Shown: piece by piece, positions 13,791 to 21,785 of the stretch
How positions within the stretch are numbered: position 1 is the stretch's first letter
How the letters are laid out: each line of letters begins with the position of its first letter
Translations under genes and position numbers: made by a program
From: a virus
IMG/VR virus record: IMGVR_UViG_3300048912_000251
Span: 1 to 44,242 of that record
Length of the DNA: 44,242 nt
Reading direction: 5' to 3' (one strand)
Notes under the pieces: model-generated
Database searches by the model: none
What the model was told of the DNA's origin: nothing
Seen by the model: the letters and a program-made list of their open reading frames with translations, nothing else

Positions 13791-14863
13791 CACGCCACCG
13801 CCAGCTCTGCGTCGATGACCCGCGCCTGACCGGCCAGCCGCTCGTTCCACTGGCCGAAGCTGCGGGCTCGCTCGGCCACGGCCACCAGCTCGGCGCGGGT
13901 GCTGGCAGCGTTCATCGCTTCCAGCCAGTGGGCGTCCAGCTCGGCCGGGGACAGTGCGATGCTGTCGACGGCGAAGACCTTGGCCACGTCCTTCGCCCCG
14001 ATCCTGCGCACGTCGCGAACCCGCAGGTTGACCTCGTTGATCTCGCGGCCCAGCGGCAGGCTGACGGCGTACACCGTCACCTCGCTGCGGGTGCTCGGCA
14101 GGTGGACGACGATGCCGAAGTCCGTGCGCACCTTGAGGCCGGTGTCGTAGTGGCGGCCGTTGAAGATGCCGGTGTTGTTGATGCCGTCCTCATAGGCTTC
14201 GAGCTGCGCCGCGATGGACGGGAAGGACAGGTCGAGGCTGTCGCCGGTCTTCAGGTCGCCGATGACGGCCGAGCCGTCCCGAAGGCCGAAGATACGGTCG
14301 AACTTCCCGGCCACCTGGTAGCGCTGGGACGCAGTGACGCGCTCGATCATGTCGGGCAGCACGGTAAGGCCGTTGACGGCGAGCGCGTCCAGGTACTGGC
14401 GGATGCGGGGGCGGTGGCGTTCGGCCACGCGATTCAGGTCACCGCCCGCGAAGTCGGCCAGCTCGGTGCTCTTGTGCAACGCCGTACCCTCTTCGGCCAT
14501 GCGGTACGCGTCGGCCGCGTCGTCGGCCTTCGAGACGACGTTGTTGTACCAATCCTTGTCGACCTTGACGTCCCGACCGGCCAGGTCCTCGATCAGGGTC
14601 GGCCGGGTTCGGGACAGGATGGCGACACCCTTGGCGGTGTTGCGCCGCTTCCACAGGTCCAGGTGGTAGGTGTCGTCCGTCATCTTGACGAAGTTCGTCA
14701 CCCGCTGCCACGACACCGTCTTCCCGTTGTCCGGGTTCGGCAGGTAGTAGCGCCCCCGCCGGGCGTCCGGGCGGGACGGGTCCTTGCCCCGCACCGGGGC
14801 CGCTTCCTCGCTGCCCGCGCTGTCGAAGGGGTCCGCAGTCTGTTCGTCGTACATGTCACCCAT
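13790..14863 (-). CDS. RecB/Cas4-family PD-(D/E)XK exonuclease
   Basis: A 357-aa protein with the family motifs in order: GTALHKS near residue 126 (the H of the G-x-x-x-H motif), AGKFDRIFG near 185 (the catalytic D) and IGDLKTG near 204 (the D-x-K element), followed by AAQLEAYEDG (the Q-x-x-x-Y motif). Enzymes of this type resect DNA ends for recombination. ATG 14863 lies behind GAGAGACGG, close to the divergent HTH gene at 14918. First gene of the leftward recombination operon. Good confidence on family; substrate unknown. Confidence 0.75.
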   Translation of the reverse strand: MGDMYDEQTADPFDSAGSEEAAPVRGKDPSRPDARRGRYYLPNPDNGKTVSWQRVTNFVKMTDDTYHLDLWKRRNTAKGVAILSRTRPTLIEDLAGRDVKVDKDWYNNVVSKADDAADAYRMAEEGTALHKSTELADFAGGDLNRVAERHRPRIRQYLDALAVNGLTVLPDMIERVTASQRYQVAGKFDRIFGLRDGSAVIGDLKTGDSLDLSFPSIAAQLEAYEDGINNTGIFNGRHYDTGLKVRTDFGIVVHLPSTRSEVTVYAVSLPLGREINEVNLRVRDVRRIGAKDVAKVFAVDSIALSPAELDAHWLEAMNAASTRAELVAVAERARSFGQWNERLAGQARVIDAELAVA

Positions 14864-14917
14864 GCCGCTACCGTCTCTCAATCGTGTGATGCTGTGGCAA
14901 CAGCCTATCATGGATGC

Positions 14918-15109
14918 ATGACGGACGACAGGTTTCTGAGCCGCCAGGAAGCGGCGATAAAGCTCGGTGTGGCGGTCGCGGTCGTGGACCGCCTCATTGC
15001 CACCGGACTGCTGCTGCGGTACCGCGTCGCGGGCCGCTGGGTACGCGTGGAAGCGGGGCAGGTGGCCGAGTTGGCTACACTGCCCCGCGAGTACCTGCTG
15101 CGCTGCTGA
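14918..15109 (+). CDS. MerR/excisionase-type HTH protein
   Basis: A 63-aa protein with a single winged-helix motif: LSRQEAAIKLGVAVAVVDRLIATGLL, then YRVAGRWVRVEAGQVAEL, typical of excisionase/MerR-like small regulators. It is the only rightward gene within the leftward block and diverges from the exonuclease operon, so it may control that shared region. A TATCAT box at 14906-14911 lies 6 nt before the ATG, so the mRNA may be leaderless. Its 3' end meets the convergent gene with a 4-nt gap. Confidence 0.65.
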   Translation: MTDDRFLSRQEAAIKLGVAVAVVDRLIATGLLLRYRVAGRWVRVEAGQVAELATLPREYLLRC

Positions 15110-15113
15110 CCGG

Positions 15114-15653
15114 TCAGCCGCCGATCGGGCCGCTTTCCGGCTCGGCGGACGGCGCGGACGCCGTCGCGGCCAGCGAGTCGGCCACCGCCAGCAGGCGCCA
15201 CACCCCGCTCTCGCGGACGTCCCGCAGATCCTCGGTCGCCATGTCCCTGATGCTGGCGGTGATCAGGTAGTACAACCCCTTCAGGTGGTTCAGGGCACGC
15301 TCGGTGTTGTCACTGCTGTACGCCGACAGCGAGCCGACGCCGGGGCTGAGCAGATTCGTGGCCGTCACGTTCAGGTAGCCGGTCAGCTCGGCCACCTTGG
15401 ACACCAGCTTCAGGTTCGGGCCCATGTTGATCCGGGCCGTGTTGCTGGCCGGGCCGATCAGGCGCAGGCCCGTCGGGGGTTGCATCACGGCGAGCACCAG
15501 GCGCTCGATCAGGACGGCCACCTTCGGGTACTCGTTGCGGTCGTTGACGGCGATCGAGCCGTAGCGCTCGATCTCGCGCTCGACCTGCACGAGGACGGTG
15601 CGCAGGTGCGCACTGACGGGGACGATGAAGAGGTTCTGGCTCAGGCTGCTCAT
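15114..15653 (-). CDS. Unknown 179-aa early protein
   Basis: ATG 15653 behind the common leader AACCAACCGAGAGGAA. Mainly helical, with a conserved-looking core (VREIERYGSIAVND-like start, LNHLKGLYYLITAS) and a Ser/Ala/Pro/Glu-rich tail. It has its own promoter (15684-15712). It lies between polymerase and recombination genes. No family recognised. Confidence 0.55.
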   Translation of the reverse strand: MSSLSQNLFIVPVSAHLRTVLVQVEREIERYGSIAVNDRNEYPKVAVLIERLVLAVMQPPTGLRLIGPASNTARINMGPNLKLVSKVAELTGYLNVTATNLLSPGVGSLSAYSSDNTERALNHLKGLYYLITASIRDMATEDLRDVRESGVWRLLAVADSLAATASAPSAEPESGPIGG

Positions 15654-15683
15654 GATGGTGTTCCTCTCGGTTGGTTGCAGAGC

Positions 15684-15746
15684 AAGTATGGCACGGCGAG
15701 GGTGGAATGCAACCCCCGCCGAGGAAGTCAGGCGGCCTCGCCGTGC
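15684..15746 (-). promoter_or_regulatory. Promoter inside the pol terminator region
   Basis: Minus-strand -35 TTGCAT (15707-15712), 17-nt spacer, -10 ATACTT (15684-15689). An 11-bp inverted repeat (15691-15701 with 15736-15746) encloses the -35, giving a terminator/promoter arrangement after the polymerase gene. Confidence 0.65.
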
Positions 15747-17680
15747 GGGCAGTAGTCGTTCGAGTAGCAGGCTGCCCAGCAGTCGCCGACCCGACTGCAC
15801 CCGAAGCTGATGCGTACGCTCTTGAAGTCGAAGGCCATGCTGTCCGCCACGGCCTGCGCCCGCTGCTGCGCGTCACTACCGGCCGGGATGCTCAGGACGA
15901 TCTCGTCGTGCACCACCGCGCGGATGCGGCGGCGGTGGAACGGCGAGAGCTTCAGGATCGCCTCGGCCATGCCGTCGCGGGTGCTGCCCTGACCGATCTG
16001 GGCACACGCCTGGGTGTAGGCCCTGTTCCGCTCGACCCGCACCGGCCGCCCGAAGGCGGTGTACAGGATGCGGTACTCGTCGCCGGGCGGTGGCGCCTCA
16101 TCGAAGCCCAGCGCCCCGGCTGCCTCGCGCGTGGCCTGCTGCCACTCGGCGAGCACCGGGAAGGCCGAGGCCATGCCCGAGCAGAACTGCTGAGCCACCC
16201 GCTCGGCCACACCGTGCTGGCGGACCATCGTCTTCCAGCCCATGCCATAGTTCCAGCCGTGCCCGAACACCTTCGCCCGGTCGCGGTACTCGCAGTCGCA
16301 CCGTCCGCCGTTGCGCGCCATCTCGTCCCGGCACTCGGACCGGTCGAAGACGCGCAGCGCGACCTCGCTGTGCAGGTCGACGCCGGGCGCGAACAGGCGC
16401 ATGTACTCGGGGTCCTGCGACATGGCTGCGATCATGCGGGCGTCGATCTGGTCGGCGTCGATCGCCACCAGCACGTCGCCATCGTCGGCCAGAATCATCG
16501 CCCTCTCGCGCGCCTTGCCACCGCGCTTGCCCAGGACGGTCAGACCTGGGTCCTTCATGGACCAGCGGCCGGACGCCTGGTCGGGCCCGATGTAGGGGTG
16601 GACGCGACCGCCGACCAGGTGCGCCAGCACAGTGCCGTAGACGGTCCGTTCGCCGTTCATGGCCATGACGGTGCGGCACAGCTCTGCGGCGGCGTCGTTA
16701 CGCCCCTCGAAGGTCTCGACCATGGAAGTGAGCACCGGCTTGGCCATGGACAGCGAGCCGTCCTTGTTCAGCGGCCAGTTCCTGTCAAGGGCGCGCTCGC
16801 TGATGCCGGTCGACAGTACGGCCCGGCGGAAGGCCGCCTTGCCCGCGTTGGTGGTGTGCGGCTTCTTCCCCTCGGTGGGCATGCCGTGCTTCTCGGCCAG
16901 CATCTTCATAGACGCTTCCAGGCGGGCCTGCCCCTGGGACCACCGCTTCATCGTCAGACCCTCATCGACCCGGGCGCCTTCGAGGGTCACGCGGCCCATG
17001 GCGGCGCCCGTGTAGTGCTCGCGGCGCAGGTACGCCTGTGAGCCGTCGCCCTCGCGGGGAAGCTGCCGGACCAGCGCGGCCTGCGCCGCGTAGACGCCGC
17101 TCTGCGCGAGCACGTCCTTGACCAGGTACCGGCGGTAGTCGGGGTCGTCCAGCGGGATGCGGTCGTACCCGCCGTACGCGTCCTTCAGCAGATCGAGCAC
17201 GCCGAACTCGGTCTCTTTGCCAGGCTTCATGCGGTCGGCGTACTTGTCGCCCCGAACCCGGCGGTAGACCTCGCGCTTGCCCTCGAAGTCCGTGGTGTCC
17301 TTGCCGTCCACGCCGTAGCGCAGCGCGGTAGAGCCGAGTTTGTAATAGCCGGGCGGCTGCGCACCGCGTGCCGCCACGGGGCTCAGGTGCCTCTCGGTCA
17401 CCAGGGTGTCGAACGTCTTGCGGCACGCAGCTTCGTAGTCGAGGCCGTTCCACTTCGCCAGCGCGAGCAGGTCGAACATGAGGCCGTTGTGCGCCGTGAC
17501 GGCATCGGCCGTTTCGATCAGAGCGACCAGCTCGGCCGGGTCCTCGGTGATCTCGACCGGGCCCTGGGGCCTGCCGTCGCCGTCGATCCACTGGAACCCG
17601 CAGAGACGGACGAATCCGGGCCCGTAGGTGTGCAGGTCGTCCGCCGAGGCGGACTCGATGTCGAACGAGAGCACGTCCAT
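15728..17680 (-). CDS. Family A DNA polymerase with 3'-5' exonuclease
   Basis: A 650-aa replicative polymerase. The start ATG 17680 follows GGAAGGAC; an in-frame extension to 17758 lacks a ribosome site. Exonuclease motifs: FDIES at residues 6-10, NGLMFD near 97-102 and YLVKD near 195. Polymerase motifs: DQIDARMIAAMSQD (motif A, near 403; the usual DYSQIE is altered), RDRAKVFGHGWNYGMG (motif B, near 467) and VHDEI (motif C, near 590). No 5'-3' exonuclease domain, as usual for phage Pol A. Next to the primase-helicase, it forms the replication core. Confidence 0.9.
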   Translation of the reverse strand: MDVLSFDIESASADDLHTYGPGFVRLCGFQWIDGDGRPQGPVEITEDPAELVALIETADAVTAHNGLMFDLLALAKWNGLDYEAACRKTFDTLVTERHLSPVAARGAQPPGYYKLGSTALRYGVDGKDTTDFEGKREVYRRVRGDKYADRMKPGKETEFGVLDLLKDAYGGYDRIPLDDPDYRRYLVKDVLAQSGVYAAQAALVRQLPREGDGSQAYLRREHYTGAAMGRVTLEGARVDEGLTMKRWSQGQARLEASMKMLAEKHGMPTEGKKPHTTNAGKAAFRRAVLSTGISERALDRNWPLNKDGSLSMAKPVLTSMVETFEGRNDAAAELCRTVMAMNGERTVYGTVLAHLVGGRVHPYIGPDQASGRWSMKDPGLTVLGKRGGKARERAMILADDGDVLVAIDADQIDARMIAAMSQDPEYMRLFAPGVDLHSEVALRVFDRSECRDEMARNGGRCDCEYRDRAKVFGHGWNYGMGWKTMVRQHGVAERVAQQFCSGMASAFPVLAEWQQATREAAGALGFDEAPPPGDEYRILYTAFGRPVRVERNRAYTQACAQIGQGSTRDGMAEAILKLSPFHRRRIRAVVHDEIVLSIPAGSDAQQRAQAVADSMAFDFKSVRISFGCSRVGDCWAACYSNDYCPHGEAA

Positions 17681-17738
17681 GTGCTGTCCTTCCGGTGATT
17701 GGGTGGACCGCGCTGTGGCGGCTACCGGGAAAGAGGGT

Positions 17739-17766
17739 GGGCGCCGGTGCGGCAACACCGGCGCCC
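17739..17766 (-). promoter_or_regulatory. Leader hairpin of the polymerase mRNA
   Basis: A perfect 11-bp stem GGGCGCCGGTG/CACCGGCGCCC with a 6-nt loop, lying in the about 120-nt leader between promoter 17809 and the start at 17680. Possible attenuator; there is no clear U-tract. Confidence 0.5.
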
Positions 17767-17806
17767 GTGTTGATCAGTCCTTGTCCGCAGGAACAGGAAT
17801 GCACTA

Positions 17807-17837
17807 CCACCCTACCGTTTCACCGGCAGGGTGGCAA
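17807..17837 (-). promoter_or_regulatory. Overlapping terminator and promoter for pol
   Basis: Minus-strand -35 TTGCCA (17832-17837), 17-nt spacer, -10 TAGGGT (17809-17814). The 7-bp inverted repeat CCACCCT/AGGGTGG (17807-17813, 17828-17834) covers parts of both boxes, so the same bases may end the upstream transcript and start the next. Confidence 0.65.
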
Positions 17838-17852
17838 CCTGGTGTCAGCGCC

Positions 17853-18134
17853 TCACGCCTTCGAGGCGCGCCAGCAGGCGTTGCTGTGGCCGGTCGGTCG
17901 GGTGCAGTTCACGAAGCGGCCGCTACTCAGGTGCAGCATCTTCTCACCGCAGGACGGGACCGTGTGCACCTCGCGCCCGCTGTAGCGGAAGGTGCCGTCG
18001 GTCCACGGGGTCGGGTCGGTCTTGCTACGCGGTTCCAGGCGGACGGCCTCGATCCGGCCGAGGTAGCTGACGACGGCAACCCTGTTGTCGCACATCGCGG
18101 CCAGAATCTCACGGGTGTAGTTGCGGCGGCTCAT
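17853..18134 (-). CDS. Unknown 93-aa early protein
   Basis: ATG 18134 behind GAGAGAGGAA and the AAGCAACCGCGAG leader. The N-terminus (NYTREILAAMCDNRVAVVSYLGRIEAVRLEP) is a helix followed by a strand; four cysteines lie in the rest. Monocistronic between its own promoter and the pol terminator/promoter. No family recognised. Confidence 0.55.
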   Translation of the reverse strand: MSRRNYTREILAAMCDNRVAVVSYLGRIEAVRLEPRSKTDPTPWTDGTFRYSGREVHTVPSCGEKMLHLSSGRFVNCTRPTGHSNACWRASKA

Positions 18135-18168
18135 CAGTGGTTCCTCTCTCGCGGTTGCTTGCAGGAAC

Positions 18169-18205
18169 AGCTAACCACGCAGGGGGTCACAATGCAACCC
18201 CCTGC
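18169..18205 (-). promoter_or_regulatory. Terminator-promoter cassette
   Basis: Hairpin GCAGGGGGT/ACCCCCTGC (18179-18187, 18197-18205) ends the primase-helicase transcript. Its loop and 3' arm contain the -35 TTGCAT (18192-18197), followed after 17 nt by -10 TTAGCT (18169-18174). Confidence 0.75.
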
Positions 18206-18214
18206 CAGAAGAGG

Positions 18215-20449
18215 TCAGAGTTCGTAGTTCAGCCCGAGGCCGCCGCCGAAGGGGTCGCCGCAAGCCGCCGCAGGCTCGGCACCCTGCTGGCCGCCGAGGG
18301 CGTGAGCGGCCGTCTGCGGCTTGCTGGCGGCCGCGTCGGCACCCTGGACCGCCACAGCTTCGGATGCCGCCATGTAGGCCGTCCAGGGGTCCTCACCGGG
18401 CTGCTGCGGCACCACCCCGGACGGCTCGATCGGATCGGCCACCGGCTCGCCGGTCGGGTCCCACACGTCGTCCTCGGCCTTGGCCACCGCCACGTTGAAG
18501 CCGCGCCGGTCCTTCGGGCCGATCTTCACGTCGTGGACGCCTGGGATCTGTGCGAACCGCTGGAAGAAAGCCCGCTCGCCCATGGCGCTGCCGCCGTTGC
18601 GGGCGGCCCAGGCGTTGAAGGCCACGGCCACGTCCCGGCGCCCGGTCGCCTGCTGCTCGGACAGCCGGGCCGCGTGAGCCGACTCGGTGAGCGTGCACAT
18701 GTCCTGGAAGAACTGCACGACGCGGTCGCTCTTGGCCTCGAACAGCGACTGCGTGACGGCATCGGTCGGGGCGTATCCGCCGCGCGCCAGGTAGCGGCCG
18801 TAGGCCCGCACCCAGCGGGCCAGGATGCCGGGAAGCTCGGCCATGAGGCGCCCTTCCAGCGTCTTGTCCTCACGACCCGCGAAGCTGTTCGGAAAGTGGA
18901 ACGGCTTCATGCGCTCGGCGTAGGCCCGGCTGGACTCGGACACCGTGGGCAGCTCGTTGGCCGAGAAGGCGAACATGGCCTGATTGGTGAAGCTGAACTG
19001 CTGCCCGTACTTCCGGTTCGCGTTGATCATGTCCTCACCGGACATCATCTTGAAGGTCGACAGGTCGTTGACGTGCTTGGACGACAGGTCGGCGGCGACG
19101 TTGAGCATCTTGCCGTACACGTTGGCCCGGGCGAACTGGTCGCCGTCCAGGTCGTGCAGCGTCACCGCGCTGGTGTTCACCGCACCGGCCACCGCCTTGA
19201 GCAGGCGCAGCAGGGTGGACTTGCCGGACCGGCTCGGGCCGAACAGGAACAGCGCCTTGGACGGCGTCCTGGACGGGTCGAGCATCGTCCCGGCCGTCTC
19301 TTCCAGGTCGGCCACCAGCGCTTCGACCTCGGCGTCCGTGTGGCCTTCCTGGCGCAGTGCCTCGCGCAGCCACTGGTCGTAGACGGGGGTGATCGCATCC
19401 GGCTCGTACGGCGTCGTCACCTGGACGTGTGACAGGTAGGCCGGATCGTGAGGAAGGATGCGGCCGTCACGCAGGTCGACCATCCCGTTGGGGCAGTTCA
19501 GCAGCGGCTCGGTCATCCGCTCGGGCAGCCGCTTCCCCGCCGCGTGCAACAGCCCGATCAGGGCGTCCTTCGTGGCAGCCATGTGGGCCGGGGTGTAGAA
19601 GTTGCCCAGCATGCCGACCACCGCCGAGAGCACGTCGTCGGCGTGGACGCCGTAGACGCCGCCCCGGTACATGGCGATGTTCCGCTCGGCGGTCAGGGCG
19701 GCCGGGGCCCGCTCGGCGAGGCGCCGCGCGGCACTCACCGGCTGGTAGGACATGCGCCCCTCGATCTTCACGAACAGCGTCGCGGCCTCGGTGTCCACGA
19801 GATCGAGTTGCACCGGCTTGGCCTTCGGGCGCCGCCCGAGCTTGGTCGAAGCGTTGGCCAGCCACGTGCGCAGCATGTACCCACGCCGCTCTTCCGGCAT
19901 GGCGGCCAGGACGTCGTCAACACCCTGCTTGCCGGTGCCGGTGGTGGCGACGTAGCGCACCGAGGCGGCGCCGTGGCGCTTGGCCGCCTTCGTGAACTCG
20001 GATGCGGCCAGCCACACGTCGGCATTGGACTCGAAGTCGGCGTCCAGCAGCAGGTGTACGTCGCGCCCGTCCAGCACGGTGAGGTCCGCGTGCTTGAAAC
20101 CCCAGCACCCCGACATGCCGTAGACGGCGGTGTGGGTGGGGGCGTGCGACAGCACGGCGTACTGCTGCTTCGTCCCCTCGGCGACGACCACCTGCGACAT
20201 GCCCTCGCCGTCGCGCAGCCGGTTGAAGGGGACCCGGGCACCCTTCGGGAAGCGGTACTTGACCGGCTTGCCCGTCTCGGGGTCGATGTGCGGCTGGTCG
20301 GGCCGGGCCTGCCAGACGACCGGCTGGACGCCGTCGTCCCACGGGAAGTACAGGCCGTCGGCGCGCGACTCGATACCGCTGGCGGCCGCCACATCGGGGG
20401 TGATGGCCGATTCCGTCAGAAGTCGCATGTGAGCCGGGTTGATCGCCAC
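18215..20449 (-). CDS. Primase-helicase (TOPRIM/DUF3854-like plus SF3 D5-type helicase)
   Basis: A 744-aa protein from GTG 20449 (weak AGGATA site; ATG 20428 possible). The N-terminal third carries a TOPRIM-like region: VVVAEGTKQQY near residue 86 (catalytic E) and HLLLDADFE near 131 (DxD), as in DUF3854 proteins next to plasmid primases. The C-terminal helicase has GPSRSGKS (Walker A, near 406) and downstream KMLNVAADLSS, MFAFSANELP and FP blocks typical of P4/D5 SF3 helicases. Together with Pol A it should support autonomous replication, which is common in phage-plasmids and satellites. The last 70 residues are low complexity. Confidence 0.85.
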   Translation of the reverse strand: MAINPAHMRLLTESAITPDVAAASGIESRADGLYFPWDDGVQPVVWQARPDQPHIDPETGKPVKYRFPKGARVPFNRLRDGEGMSQVVVAEGTKQQYAVLSHAPTHTAVYGMSGCWGFKHADLTVLDGRDVHLLLDADFESNADVWLAASEFTKAAKRHGAASVRYVATTGTGKQGVDDVLAAMPEERRGYMLRTWLANASTKLGRRPKAKPVQLDLVDTEAATLFVKIEGRMSYQPVSAARRLAERAPAALTAERNIAMYRGGVYGVHADDVLSAVVGMLGNFYTPAHMAATKDALIGLLHAAGKRLPERMTEPLLNCPNGMVDLRDGRILPHDPAYLSHVQVTTPYEPDAITPVYDQWLREALRQEGHTDAEVEALVADLEETAGTMLDPSRTPSKALFLFGPSRSGKSTLLRLLKAVAGAVNTSAVTLHDLDGDQFARANVYGKMLNVAADLSSKHVNDLSTFKMMSGEDMINANRKYGQQFSFTNQAMFAFSANELPTVSESSRAYAERMKPFHFPNSFAGREDKTLEGRLMAELPGILARWVRAYGRYLARGGYAPTDAVTQSLFEAKSDRVVQFFQDMCTLTESAHAARLSEQQATGRRDVAVAFNAWAARNGGSAMGERAFFQRFAQIPGVHDVKIGPKDRRGFNVAVAKAEDDVWDPTGEPVADPIEPSGVVPQQPGEDPWTAYMAASEAVAVQGADAAASKPQTAAHALGGQQGAEPAAACGDPFGGGLGLNYEL

Positions 20450-20635
20450 AGCGTGATATCCTGTCGCTCGTTGGGGTGTCTGCTTCGCGGTTGTCGCGCC
20501 AACTCGTGGGGCCGGTCTCGGGGACCGGCCCTTCGTCGTTGTCGGGGCCGTGCGGCCTGGGTCAACCGCTGCTCGGTGGTGCGCTCGAAGGCGCTCGGGC
20601 AGCGGGACGGACGGTCCGCTGGCGGCGGTGCCAGT
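20450..20635 (-). promoter_or_regulatory. Leader region of the primase-helicase
   Basis: 186 nt with a 9-bp hairpin GGGCCGGTC/GACCGGCCC near 20511-20530. The minus strand has GTAGACTGG over the repressor stop (20632-20640), similar to the late -10 motif, and a TTGACC with no good -10. The promoter is not settled. Confidence 0.35.
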
Positions 20636-21010
20636 CTACTGCCGGGCGGGGACGGCGCGGTCCGGTACGGGCAGCGAGCGGCTGCACGAGGCCATCAGCG
20701 CGGCCATCTCGGTGTCACCCACCGCAGCGAACAGGCGGAACAGGCGCGGGCTGGTCGGGTTCGCGGCACGGTCGCCGATCTGCACGACGGCCGAGGCTGC
20801 GGTCACCCGGGCCGCCAGGTCGGGCCGGTCCACCCCGACCAGGTAGGCAGTCAGGGTCGCGGCGGTCGGGTTGAGCTGCCCCCGTTCCAGGCGCGAGATG
20901 TTGCCCGACGGCAGGCCGAGGCGCTGGGCCAGCTTGACGCCGGACAGCCCCGCGTCGAGTCGCAGGTTCCGCAGAGAGATCGGCGCGTTGTCGCGTTCGG
21001 TTCGCTTCAT
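20636..21010 (-). CDS. Cro/CI-type HTH repressor
   Basis: A 124-aa protein from ATG 21010. Residues about 12-60 are an XRE-type HTH: SLRNLRLDAGLSGVKLAQRLGLPSG, NISRLERGQLNPT, ATLTAYLVGV. It faces the non-coding control region, diverging from the rightward early operon, as a lysogeny/maintenance or copy-control repressor would. A TATGGT -10 ends 8 nt before the ATG, suggesting a leaderless mRNA from a promoter it may autoregulate. No integrase is seen, so it may control an extrachromosomal state. Confidence 0.75.
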   Translation of the reverse strand: MKRTERDNAPISLRNLRLDAGLSGVKLAQRLGLPSGNISRLERGQLNPTAATLTAYLVGVDRPDLAARVTAASAVVQIGDRAANPTSPRLFRLFAAVGDTEMAALMASCSRSLPVPDRAVPARQ

Positions 21011-21067
21011 GGTCAAGACCATACCACGTACCGAATCAGTTGGTAAACAAGGATCAACGTGCACACC

Positions 21068-21089
21068 CTCAGTAGCCGATCGTCACTGT
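21068..21089. repeat. Internal copy of the 22-bp end sequence
   Basis: Exact match to the reverse complement of bases 1-22, and 21 of 22 to the right end (44221-44242), in right-end orientation. It sits 58 bp upstream of the repressor start. Confidence 0.9.
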
Positions 21090-21195
21090 GCGTACTGAAA
21101 GAAGTGGATCTTCCCGCGAAACGCCCGCGTTTTCCCGCGTTTCGCGGGAAGGCGTTTGCGCAGGTCAGAGGCCCTTTAGCTGCGGTTTTCCCACG

Positions 21196-21317
21196 CTTCC
21201 CGACTTCGGTTGGAAGACCAGGACCCCTATACGTATATTACTCGCGCACATGCTCTGTTCATGTCAATGACGTTGATGTGTGTTGCAGCTCGTGGTCTTC
21301 CAACCGAAGTCGGGAAG
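21196..21317. repeat. 24-bp perfect inverted repeat around an AT-rich core
   Basis: Left arm 21196-21219 and right arm 21294-21317 are exact reverse complements. The right arm, extended to 21320, is itself an imperfect dyad (GGTCTTCC ... GGAAGACC). The core holds TATACGTATA and ACATG-N7-CATGT. Confidence 0.85.
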
Positions 21318-21432
21318 ACCGGGAAATCGGCCCTCAAACTGCTTCTGACCTGCGACGATGCCTTCCCACGAAACGCGGGAAAAACGCGGGAAGATCAACA
21401 TTGGCCCTGTTTCGCGGGAAGCTGGTCAGGGG

Positions 21433-21461
21433 TTGCATGCGTGGTGCAGTACCTGTATGGT
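21433..21461 (+). promoter_or_regulatory. Rightward early promoter (leaderless)
   Basis: -35 TTGCAT (21433-21438), 17-nt spacer, -10 TATGGT (21456-21461), with the ATG only 6 nt downstream, so transcription should start at or beside the start codon. Confidence 0.7.
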
Positions 21462-21467
21462 GGTCGC

Positions 21468-21785
21468 ATGACTGACACCGCGAACACCACGCAACCCGAG
21501 ACCGACCCCGTTCAGCCGCAGCTCGCCGTCCTTCCGCTGCGTTGGAAGCGCAGCCTGGTCACGGGCTGCTATGGCACCGCCTACTGTGCCGACATCAACG
21601 TGAACGGCGCCCACTACCGATTCGTCATCGACCAGCCGTCCAAGGGGCGTTGGGCGGCGCGCGGCTGGAAGGACCGTGTGCTCTTCCTGTCCCGCGACAG
21701 GATTGTCACTCTCAAGGGCACGAAGGCGGCCGTGGAAGCTATCGTCCGCAGCTACCTGGACGAGTCCCGGGGCGGCGCGCTGTGA
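21468..21785 (+). CDS. First rightward early protein, unknown
   Basis: A 105-aa protein with ATG 6 nt after the -10 box; no ribosome site, consistent with leaderless translation. A polar 25-residue N-terminus, then a compact beta-rich domain (RWKRSLVTGCYGTAYCADINVNG). By position it is equivalent to a cro or an early anti-repressor, but no HTH is visible. Its stop overlaps the next GTG. Confidence 0.6.
   Translation: MTDTANTTQPETDPVQPQLAVLPLRWKRSLVTGCYGTAYCADINVNGAHYRFVIDQPSKGRWAARGWKDRVLFLSRDRIVTLKGTKAAVEAIVRSYLDESRGGAL

Larger units (their letters stand above)
21011..21467. promoter_or_regulatory. Divergent control region with nested dyad symmetry (candidate origin/centromere/operator)
   Basis: 457 bp, no gene, locally AT-richer than its surroundings. 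A perfect 24-bp inverted repeat (21196-21219 with 21294-21317) flanks a 74-bp core containing the palindrome TATACGTATA (21228-21237). Outside it, CGCGGGAA/TTCCCGCG boxes occur at about 21111, 21132-21150 (palindromic pair), 21373, 21385 and 21413, arranged roughly symmetrically; GATCTTCCCGCG (21107-21118) matches CGCGGGAAGATC (21385-21396). The internal end-repeat copy lies at 21068-21089. This is the pattern of iteron origins, partition sites or multi-operator switches. Confidence 0.7.

Noticed and set aside
13928-14917. Long upstream extension of the 63-aa HTH frame
   Set aside because: Antisense to the exonuclease gene; only the part from ATG 14918 has protein-like composition and a promoter.
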